Shown: one piece after another, positions 53,211 to 62,728 of the stretch
Numbering within the stretch: the first letter of the stretch is position 1
Layout of the letters: each line of letters opens with the position of its first letter
Origin: Buxus sempervirens
Lineage: Eukaryota > Streptophyta > Magnoliopsida > Buxales > Buxaceae
Direction: 5' to 3'
NCBI GenBank assembly: GCA_947561395.2
Contig: OX387195.1
Coordinates: forward strand, 441,501 to 505,500
DNA: 64,000 bases
Made by a program: the position numbers and the translations under genes
The notes under the pieces: generated by a model
Database searches by the model: none
The model's input: the letters and a program-made list of their open reading frames with translations, nothing else
What the model was told of the DNA's origin: nothing

Positions 53211-55042
53211 AATATTGTGAGACATGGAAATGTCATCTAAGATGACCTCCGATATCGTCACGCGGGGATCGATAAATGTAAGAGTCGCTACCATCCATCT
53301 TAAGGTGTGAATGGACACCAAATGCATCATGAAAGCCAAATAGAGCCAAAGTAGCTCTAATATATGGAAAAATCCAGAGATTGGGTAAGGGGAATTATTT
53401 ATGAGCGGGGGAAGGTGTTAGGCACCCCCACTCATCCGTCTAAGACGGTTGCCACATGCTTGCTTATGCTCTAAATTGTTTGCTAATGAAATGGACGAAA
53501 AAGTGCTTATAACAAGCACAATGTATGTGACCATTCCACATGAGAAGTCTAATGAGCTTAGACTCTCTTGGTGGATCCATCACTCCTAGAACTTCATGAG
53601 TGAAGAGAAATCCAAGTGTAAATGAAGAAACTCAAGCTAAGGTAAATCTGGAGAAATTAGATCAAAAGAGCTTGAAAGCTTCGATTAACCATAACTTATT
53701 CAATTTAAATCCAAATCCAATGAAACCAAAGCCATTTGAAAACTGGTATATAGTAGAGCATATAGTAAAAATTTCAACTCAATCCGATTCAAAATAAGAG
53801 AGAAATCCACATCTAAAATTTGCTGTTATAACTTGGAAAAAGTGATGAGTAGGCATTTTCGAAGTCCTATTCGTGGAGTTTGGCTCAATAAAATTCCATA
53901 AAAATTGGTATGGAGGAAGTATGTAATGCCCTCTTTCCAAAGGAAAAGGTCTCACCCCAACCTCTATCCGGATGCGACTTGTGTGCTCTCTTGAATAGGC
54001 CTAGAAGACCACAGATTAGCTCTGGACTATGCCAGCGAGCACCTCTGAGTCAATCAAGCACACAGGCCTCAAATCAAATCAAAATCTGCTGAAACCAGTT
54101 GGAAATGAAAATAGACTTCTCAAGGAAAACTTAGAAATTAGAATCACTCAAAATGGATTAAAATTGAATAAACGGTGCACCATCAAAGCGGCAAGTTCAG
54201 CAATCTGGGCTGAACTGACTTACAAACTTTGGACAGATGGTGTCAAAAATTGGCTACATGAAAGTGGACGAAATTTTCCAGATATAAAATAGGCACATCC
54301 ATCTATCACATGTCTTTGGAATCACTCAAAAATTCATCCGGAGGATGAAGTTATAAGCATTCCAAGACAGGCCACAGATCTGCCCTGTTTTGAAGATTTT
54401 GAATAGAAAAATGGAAACCAGTGCATGTGTGTATGTGAATTCGACCAAAACCTTAAAAATAAACAAAAAACCATCTCATGAAGTTCTAGAATTCATTCTG
54501 AAGCTAATTGATTCAGATTTCCCGTATTAAACATGGAAATCCAAGATCTAGCTTCTTAGATGAAAATGGTGAAGAGTGTGTGTGAAGGTGTGGAAATCCA
54601 TTCCCTAGGAGAAGGATGGAATCCTTTGCTATTGAGAGCAAGGATTCACATATTTCTCCCGAAACAGATACATAATCATCAGAAAATTCATCCAAAGGCT
54701 CAAAGTAACCATATAGCATGCTCTTCATCATTTGTAGGTTCTAAGCCTAGAGGATCCATTCCACCTTCCTTTTCCCCAGGCTCTCTCTTCACGTTTTACG
54801 GCTAGAGAGGATTCCCAGGTACTTTGGAAGGGGTTTGGGGCTTGCAAACAATCACAAACTGGCCTTACACTACAGAAAGGTAGAAGTTGGGAATTGGAAT
54901 GTAAAGGCGAAGCTGGAAATGTAATCAGGACTTTACCTTAGGTAGCTTGAACACTTGAGGCAGCAATCCAACAGAGTTTCTCCTCTTCTTGCAAAGCTTC
55001 CAAGCTTCAAATTATCAGCCATTTGCAAGAGGAGGACCCCTC

Positions 55043-55050
55043 TATTTATA
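55043..55050 (-). promoter_or_regulatory. TATA box of C1 (minus strand)
   Basis: TATAAATA on the minus strand. Donor-like AAG/GTAAAG 105 nt downstream, a shorter leader than in family A. Confidence 0.45.
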
Positions 55051-55239
55051 GGCCAAGCCAAGGGTAGAAGAGTCCCAAGGGTAGGCTAAAAAGGCCTTCT
55101 AGATTATTCCAATTCTCCTCCAAGGCTTGAATTGGAGTAATTCAGCAAGTTTCGGAGGGTGAAATGGGGAGTTCAAGTCCTCAAGAGAGAGGTAATATGC
55201 GTAAATAAGGCTCAGAGATCGAGCCATTTCGCAAATCCC

Positions 55240-55530
55240 CGAAACAGCCAAAACCGCATACACAGTACGGTTTCAACACAATCGTCACTCAAAGTGCGGT
55301 TCATATACAAATTTAACCAAACCGCACATACAGGACGGTTCAATTCAGTTACGCTTGTCATGATTGCTGTCGACGTGGCTCAACGGCCGAAGCTTCGCGA
55401 AGCCACGTGGCAGCCCACGCAACAAGCATGGATGTCAACCGTGCTGTGTGTGCGGTTGCAACCGCACATACAGAGCGGTTGAGACCAAAATTACAAAAAC
55501 CGTATACTCAGTACGGTTGGCACCGATTTT
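55240..55530. repeat. Palindrome array of C1, words ACCGCA and ACCGTA
   Basis: Five or more inverted units: AACCGCATACACAGTACGGT (about 55251), ACCGCACATACAGGACGGT (about 55322), ACCGCACATACAGAGCGGT (about 55461) and the unit at 55498-55518 with arms AACCGTA / TACGGTT. The last unit is identical over 21 bp to one at 56267-56287 outside C1. Confidence 0.8.
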
Positions 55531-55636
55531 GAGAGTTTTTGAGTGCTTGACATATGTCAAGGCTCAAATAAGACTTTTAAAGTTTATTTGGAGTATTCTC
55601 TTATATAAAGGTGCAATTTGGGGTGTCTACAAATAT

Positions 55637-56406
55637 TTGATCTCAACTCCTTATCCCTAATCTGGATTCAAATGTACCCCTTCTTAAATCCGATATCCCT
55701 TCTTTAGGTCTTGCTTTGATCATGCTTATATTCATTCTTGTGCCTATGTTTCTTTGAGACAGCATGTGTACACACATACACACACATGCTACTTTTAGCA
55801 TCAAATTTCCTTAGGCAATTTCAAGTATGCTTTGAATCATATTCAGACCTCATTTTTGCACATACTTCACAGTAGGTTCTTATATATGGCATAAATTGTT
55901 TTCTCCTCTTTTTTGTGATTATTCATGTGCAATGGTTTGGCTGAAGTCCCCATGCAATAGGCCTTTTGGGCCTTTGATTTGGTCTCCCACCAATAGGGGA
56001 TGAAATCAGTTGCTTTAACCATGGTAGGGGACCTCACCCCACTCCAAAAACCCTAAGGTCGTAAGCTTAGACAAAAGGAAAAAAGCCCAAGCTCTTCTCC
56101 TTACATCCTTGGCATAATCACCTAGTAAAATAGGTTAAATGAAGTTTAAAATCAACTTGAAACCACTGTGGACACACCAGATGCCCACAGCATGTTCAAA
56201 CTCATCTAAAAGAAGAGGAAATCCCAAAAAGCCTCGAAAAATGCATTTTGTAATTTTTTAGAGCGTAACCGTATACTCAGTACGGTTTTGAATACTTTCA
56301 GGAATAACTGCACTATGTATACGATTACAGCCTGACAAGATTCCAGATAGCATTCTTTCCTCTTTTGGGTATTCTAAATTAACATTAAATGATTTGCAAT
56401 TAAGCC
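55637..56406 (+). mobile_element. Host repeat D, piece between C1 and A5
   Basis: Non-coding. Holds inverted repeats with arms AACCGTA / TACGGTT (56267-56287) and a degenerate unit at about 56316-56325. Further D pieces are 59165-59392 and 62513-62723, where C1, A5, A6 and C2 have landed. A segment at 59165-59392 is the reverse of the family A GGGCCCCGTTGGAAGGCCCAC region, so D looks like an A-related element lying in the opposite direction. Its ends are not visible. Confidence 0.4.
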
Positions 56407-57186
56407 AGTAGTGTGCGCACCTGTTTTTGCACGACGAGGCGCATGTGAGAGTGCGTGCCTTGGGACATTCGGAGTCGCCATTGCCTGAGAGGTGCAGGTA
56501 GACACCAAGGTACCTATTCTGGTCTAATTTTAATTGGTTTGCGGCTTTTCAGAGATCCTGGCTAAGTTCTTAGTTACGTCTAGGGAAGTCTGAAGACACC
56601 CTGGCCCGCGCCGTCGATTTGACGGGTCCCTCGGGTCTCCCTGGTTCAAGTCAACTTATTCTCACCTAATATCCTAGGCCAGCATGTAACTTATTTGGTC
56701 TGGTGGGAACCACTGAAGGAGTGGGTCTCCTTTTATTTGATTTTATTTTTTTATCTTTTCCCTTTAAATGATGTGGAATTGGGTATGGGCCCCGTTGGAA
56801 GGCCCGTGGGAGTCCAAGTTGGGCTAGAGCCCATGGCCTAGTCTGGGTTATTGGGTAACCCTTATTGGATTTGGTTGTTTTGGTCTAAGAACTAATTAAA
56901 TATGCAAGTTAGTTAAGTGTATTAAGGCTTTTAGGGCCCAATGGGCTTAGACTTGATCCAAGGGCAATTAATCAAGTGGCCTTGGGCATGTTTATTGAAA
57001 ACGGGCCTTGGTTTGGGCCGGATTGAATGTGGGCCCCGTTGGAAGGCCCACAAAGCCTTGGTGGGCCCAAAGTCTCAAAATGGGCTTGGATTGACCCAAA
57101 AGCCCCATTGGTTCATTTTGCATCAAATTGGGTCGGATCGGGTCCAACTGGGTTCCAGAAATGGATTTTTATGGGTTAAATGAGCC

Positions 57187-57265
57187 GGACCGCATATGTG
57201 GTGCGGATTGGGCATGACCGCAGATGCAGTGCGGTCCAAACATTGGCACCTGTATATGCGGTTTG
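57187..57265. repeat. First palindrome array of A5, word ACCGCA
   Basis: Units with arms ACCGCAT / GTGCGG (about 57189) and GACCGCA / TGCGGTC (57216-57236), then a half site TATGCGGT (about 57255). Confidence 0.8.
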
Positions 57266-58431
57266 GGCCCGAACTCCAAAAACGGCTGAAATGGCCTCGG
57301 GGTCTGGTTTGCCCTCTTCATTGGCACCTGCGCGAACTGCTTCATGCTTCAGATCACGTCCATAGAGGCTATCAAGATCACTTCTAGCTATAAGCACCCA
57401 TTTTATTTACCCATTCACATGCATATTTAATCACCATCAGCAAACACGCCAGCTAAATAACATATTAGCATATGAGAATAATGATATGAATCACATGATG
57501 ATAGTCAAAAGAAATATATAAAGGATTGACATGCTTTTAGAAACAAGCTAGAAATATTTAAGATGACTTACCAAGTGTATGCATGTAAGCTAGGAATTCT
57601 ATACTAATGTTTATAATGAATACGAACAAACCAAAGCGAGCCTCCATCATATCCCTTATGTACTATGTATGAATGTGTGAGAGGTGTACTTCCTATCCAC
57701 AAAAACATGCCAAAATAGTGAATGAAAATGAATACATGCATGTGTGTGAGGTGACCTTGCTACGTCAACAAAACCCCCACGAAAAGATGAGACAATGATA
57801 AAATGGGGAGACATATAAAAGAAAGATAAAATCTAACTTAAGAGAAGGGTGAGAGGGAGAGATTTAGGGGTACAACGGAAATCTAAAGAGGGCATATCCC
57901 TCTTTTAACAAAAGATAAACCAACTAAAAGAGATATTCAAAGTGACTTGAGCAAGACTTCTATTGTATACAAGGACCCTCGATATCCCACCTTTCGTATG
58001 AGGAGTCCCCTTTACCGTGGGGACTCTAATAACACACTCAAGAAGATTACATGGTGAATAAGATAGAATATAAGACAAATCTGAAGTTAGCCAAAGGAAA
58101 GCTTGCTTAAAAAGAACTTTGCTTCAATATATTGAGAAAAACACAACAAAGGCTATTACCTTGGTACTACCTTTCTTGTTTGGAGTGTGATGATACTCCA
58201 AGCGATGAACTGTAGCTTGAGAGCCTCCTTTTAGTTTCAAAAATCACCTCTGTTGGTTCTTTTTGTGAGTGGAAATGAGAAAAAGGAGAAAAGGATGAAG
58301 ATCTAAGGGTATTTTGGGTATAGAAAAAGAGTTTGGTTGAGTGGGTAGAACTTCAGAAGGGTGGTAGGTTGCTGGAGAGGCAGGGGGACCATAGGGCATA
58401 GAGGCCTTGCAAACAATGGAGGGTGGACGCC

Positions 58432-58439
58432 TATTTATA
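58432..58439 (-). promoter_or_regulatory. TATA box of A5 (minus strand)
   Basis: TATAAATA on the minus strand, donor-like site 272 nt downstream. Confidence 0.5.
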
Positions 58440-58451
58440 GGCAAAATTTTC

Positions 58452-58600
58452 GTGACCGCATTGCAAATGCGGTCGAGCTGCCCATGTGCACAAATACGTG
58501 CAAATCTGCCAATTGGCGACGCGTGGCAGGCTTCTAAAAGATCGGAACCACATTTGAAGTGCGGTCAAGGTACGTCTGCATTCAAAGTGTGGTCGCGTAC
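58452..58600. repeat. Second palindrome array of A5
   Basis: Unit 58454-58474 has perfect arms GACCGCATT / AATGCGGTC around GCA; degenerate units follow up to about 58600. Directly upstream (minus sense) of the TATA box. Confidence 0.85.
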
Positions 58601-59164
58601 GTTTTTAAATGCTGGATTTGAAATCCCTTATTCAATTTAGCTTTGAGTGAAGATTTGTTCTGATTTTATGAATATTTTAATGTAAAAATCAAGATTTTTT
58701 ATTAAACAATTATTTAAATAACAAGATATTTTTAATAAATATTTATTTTATATATTTATTTATTCTGCCTTTTGCTGCTGTTTTGCCACGCGAGCAGTTT
58801 CCTGAAACTTTGACCGGCCATAACTTTCTTGTCCGATTTCAGCAAACTTAGTTTTGTTGGAATTAGCTCGGAATTCTCCATCCACTGAGCTAGAGTATGG
58901 TGGCAAATTCTATTTTTAGCAGAAAGTCAATTTCTACTCCCCACAAGGTTTGACCAGCTCATAACTTCTTCATCCGGACTTTGATTTGAGCAAACTCAGT
59001 TGCGTTGGAGCCATGTCAGAATTTCATATCCAATGAGAAGAAGTTTAGTGGTCAATTTGAATCTGATAAAAAAGTCAACTTTTTTACCCCTCAGGTTTGA
59101 CTTTTTCAATTAGGGTTTTATTTTTTCATTTTTCTGGGTGCAAAAATGAGGTGCTCACAAGTAG

Positions 59165-59392
59165 GGTTCTTGGGTAACCAAGAACCCACCTTGGGACTTG
59201 GGCTTGCCTCCAAGCCCAAAATTGAGTGCTAGTGGGCTTTCCAACGAGGCCCACTCCCTTTACATACCTGAAATCAACTCCAAGTGGATTCCAGACCCAT
59301 ATGGACACCACTGTGGGCTATCCCCAAGCCCACAGTCCCCATAAAATCCAAAGGAACCAATTTAGAGTAGGAAAAAAAGGGAAATTAAGTTT
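59165..59392 (+). mobile_element. Host repeat D, piece between A5 and A6
   Basis: Carries GTGGGCTTTCCAACGAGGCCCAC, split here by its own symmetry, the inverse of the family A left-half signature, with AAGCCCA / TGGGCTT repeats. Non-coding. Confidence 0.4.
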
Positions 59393-60171
59393 CTAGGTGT
59401 GTGCATCGTTGCACGCGGGTGCACGTGAGAGTGCGTGCCTTGGGGAATTCGGGAGTTGCTACTGCTTGAGAGGTGCAGGTAGACACAGGGTTCCTAACCG
59501 GGTCTATCATGACTGGTCTGCGGCTTATTAGAGTTTCTGGGCAAGTTCTCGGTTACGATCTGGGAAAGTCCGAAGACGCCCCGGTCCGCCCGTTGATCTG
59601 ATGGGTCCCATGGGTCTCCCTGGTTCGAGTCGACTCTAACTCACCCTTATTTCCTAAGCCAGCATGTTCATTCTTTTGGTCTGAGTGGGGGCTACTGAAG
59701 GTGTAGGTCCCTTTTATTTTGTTTATTTTATCTTTTTAACCATTTAATGAAGTGGGTCGGATATGGGCATCGTTGGAACTCCCATAGGAATCCAAGTTGG
59801 GCTTTTGCCAAGCCCAAGGGCCAATTAGGGTTATTGGGTAACTCTTATTGGATCAGGTTATTGGATTTTGGATTTGATTTTATTTACAAAATTTAATGTG
59901 TTCAAGCTTTTAAGGGCCCGTTGGGCTTGGAGTTGGCCCATAGGCAATTATTCAAACGGCTTTGGACCCATTATAGAAATAGGCCGTGGTTTGGGTCGGA
60001 CTGGATGTGGGCCCCGTTGGAAGGCCCACAAATGGATCAAATCGGGCTTGGAAGGCCCAAGGCTCATTTTGGGTTTCCGGTTGACCCGGAAACCCTGCTG
60101 GTTCACAAGGTTGGATTATAATACATCAATAAACAATAAAAGGTTGAAAATTCACTTTTAGCATTTTTTAT

Positions 60172-60237
60172 ATGTAACCGAAAATGTATTTCGGTTAAAC
60201 AGAAATATGGTGTGACCGAAAATTAATTTCGGTCACA
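60172..60237. repeat. Palindrome array of A6, word ACCGAAA
   Basis: Two units: arms TAACCGAAA / TTTCGGTTA at 60175-60197 and arms TGTGACCGAAA / TTTCGGTCACA at 60211-60237, each around five bases. Same word class as A4. Confidence 0.88.
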
Positions 60238-61573
60238 CTACATTTTTTGTTTATCCAAAAAAAATGTTGGTTAATCATAAAAAATACCTTAGCCAACTTG
60301 AGTTTTCAGTAAAACAGTAAAAAAATTGATTTTTTGAAAGATTTAAAATCAACCAAATGGAAGGAGGCTAGGGTTGCCTCTTCCCTTTTTTTGAACTGAA
60401 ACCAGCAAGTGAACACGGACCCAAGTGTCCCTGTTTTGATCCCTCTTGCTCCAAAAACCAGCAGTCAACACATACAGATACAAATTAATCAAAAGACTTC
60501 AATAAAGAAACTTTCATGCTCAAGTGTGAGAGTGTGCCTTTGCTGCATACATATACTAAAATAAACATTCGCATGCATAAAAAAAACTGATTACAGAATA
60601 TATATATATATATAAAGAGTGATCTAAATCAAGCTCCTAATGCATGAGTGTGTGTGCATATGCATGGAGTATATGAGAAGAAATGATATTACTGATTTTT
60701 CATGAACAAGACAATAACCAAAAATAAGATGAAGCCATGACTAAAGTGTACAAAACAGCAACGTAAGGAGAGGAAATCCTACTCATATGCATATGCATAC
60801 TCCATATGGATGATAAGAAATATCATGCATGCCTTGGGTTAGTAAAATATAAAAAAAAGAAATAAAATCCAACACATTCATACATGAATTATAATATGAT
60901 CCTAACTAACTCATTCATTTTAGCTTAAAATAAGAATATCTAAAGAAGGGAAAAAGGGGATTACTAAAAGGGGTACATGGGATAGCAAAGAAGGGGAACA
61001 TACTCCCCATTGAATAAAGAGAGGATAGAAACAACAACTTTTAAATACTGGAAATCAACCAAAAAAATCTCTCCTTCTCTCTTTAGATCAACCGAAATCC
61101 ATCCCTTACCTTAAGGAAGTATCAACCCACATAAAATCATGAAAAGAGAGTATGATGGAGAGATAAATGCAAAGATCACTATAGAACAGAAATCTTACAA
61201 CCTACATAATATTCAACATGCTTTGAATAAGCCAAACCATACATATGTTCAATAAAATGGTCTAAGAAGACTCACCTTGAGCTTGAACACTTGTTAAAAG
61301 TGTTCTTACACCTTTCTTAGGCCAAGACAACACTTGGACAGCACCTCCCCTTCTCTAAGAGCACTCTTAAGGGCTTCTTTTTGTGTTTGAAATGAAGAGA
61401 TAAGATGGAGAAAGGATTCAAAATGGCTTAGGGGTTTGGAGGCCTTGAAGTAGAGTTGGAATAGGGTGAGGGAATGGTCGGATGGGGTGGGCAATGGAGG
61501 AAGTGAGAGAGGTGAAAGAGATGGAGGGAGTGAGGAGTAAGGGCGGAATGGAGAGAGCAAAAAAAATTGCCGA

Positions 61574-61591
61574 CCCCCCCCCCCCCCCCCC
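61574..61591. repeat. 18-base C homopolymer in A6
   Basis: Uninterrupted run of 18 C on the plus strand, a run of G in the inferred sense strand, about 25-45 nt downstream of the TATA-like region. Confidence 0.85.
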
Positions 61592-62512
61592 TTTAATGAG
61601 GGTTAATAAAGCTTTTTTATACTCCAAGACCAAAACAGAAATATGTTTGTACTCCATGACCAAATCATCAATACTTTTGATACCATGCCCCATTTTTTAA
61701 GAAAAATAATTATTACCCTTTTTTCTTATCCAACACCTCTTGGGGACAGCACATCACGCATGTGCTCTTATCCCCTTATTATTATATTATATTATTTTTT
61801 ATTTTCTTTGATTTTTATGAGTTTAATATTATTTTATTTAGATTTTTGTTTTGGTTTTAAATGCACATGCGTCTTTTGATTTTCTATTTTCTTTTTCTTT
61901 TATTTTAAACATCTTAATTAGATATTTTATGAAAATATTATTATTTTAATTCAAGATTCTTTTCTTTTACTGCTTTTGCCACGTGTGCAGATTTTCCGAA
62001 ACTTTGATTGCCCACAACTTGCTCATCTGATATCCGATTTTAGCAAACTTAGTGGCGTTGGAATCAGTGCGAGATTCTCTATCCACTGAGCTAGAGTTTT
62101 GCAGCAAAATCCGGTTTTTAACAGAGGTGCAAAATTGCTCCCCTTGAGCCGGTTTTGCTCATATATCTTTATTTGGGACTCCAATTCCTGCAAACTCAGT
62201 TGCGTTGGAGTCATGTCGAGATGCTCTTTCTGCTAGTATAAAATTGAGCAGCTGATTTGGGGTTTAGCAAAAAGCTGATTTATGCTATTTCTAGATTTGA
62301 CCAGCCCATAACTACTTCATTTGAACTTCGATTTAGGCAAACTTTGTGTCATTAGAACCGTATCAGAATCCTCTATCTATTGGTAAGAAGTTTGGTGGTC
62401 AGTTTGCACCCGATAAAAAAGTCAAATTTTTTACCCCTTAAAGTTTGACTTTTTCAATTCGGGTTTTATTCTTTCATTTTTCGGGGTGCAAAAACGAGGT
62501 GCTGGCACTAGG

Positions 62513-62723
62513 TTTAACAGTATAGGGAATACGTTGGTTACCGTATTGTCTATACGGTTACAGCATAAAACAGTGTAACCGTATGGAGTATATGGTTACA
62601 CTGTTCTATGGTTTCCAGCAGCTTGATTTAACCTTGCTTTCACTCAAAATCATCTTCAAATCAAACATACCTAATCCAAATATGGTGCTATCAGATATAG
62701 CAACCCTACATTGGGATTTACGC
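62513..62723 (+). mobile_element. Host repeat D, piece between A6 and C2
   Basis: Has inverted repeats of the words TAACCGTAT and ATACGGTTA (about 62538-62600), again the AACCGTA class seen at 56267 and in C1. Non-coding. Confidence 0.45.
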
Positions 62724-62728
62724 CTTCC

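Larger units (their letters stand above)
53216..55631 (-). mobile_element. Family C copy C1, complete solo-LTR-like insertion (2416 bp)
   Basis: Begins TGTGAGACATGG and ends GTGTCTACA, duplication AATAT at 53211-53215 and 55632-55636. Shares the plan of family A: AGAGTCGCTACC at about 53270, GGGGGAAGGTGTTAGGCACC at about 53405, minus-strand TATA (55043-55050), donor-like AAG/GTAAAG (exon end 54938) and a palindrome array right of the TATA (55240-55530). So C is a diverged relative of A. No coding region; inserted in host repeat D. Confidence 0.7.
56412..59159 (-). mobile_element. Family A copy A5, complete solo-LTR-like insertion (2748 bp)
   Basis: Begins TGTGCGCACC and ends GGTGCTCACA, duplication AGTAG at 56407-56411 and 59160-59164. 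Word ACCGCAT at 57187-57265 and 58452-58600. Two perfect hairpins (57885-57905 and 58003-58026), donor-like AAG/GTAATAG (exon end 58160), minus-strand TATA 58432-58439, right-end units at about 58800-59080. Closest to A2 in both backbone and word. No coding region. Confidence 0.78.
59398..62507 (-). mobile_element. Family A copy A6, complete solo-LTR-like insertion (3110 bp)
   Basis: Begins TGTGTGCATC and ends GGTGCTGGCA, duplication CTAGG at 59393-59397 and 62508-62512. Word TAACCGAAA at 60172-60237; no convincing second array next to the TATA region. Hairpin 60993-61008, donor-like CAAG/GTGAG (exon end 61276), minus-strand TATAAAA-like region at about 61614-61622, an 18-base C run (61574-61591) and three diverged right-end units at about 62000-62460. 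No coding region. Confidence 0.77.
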
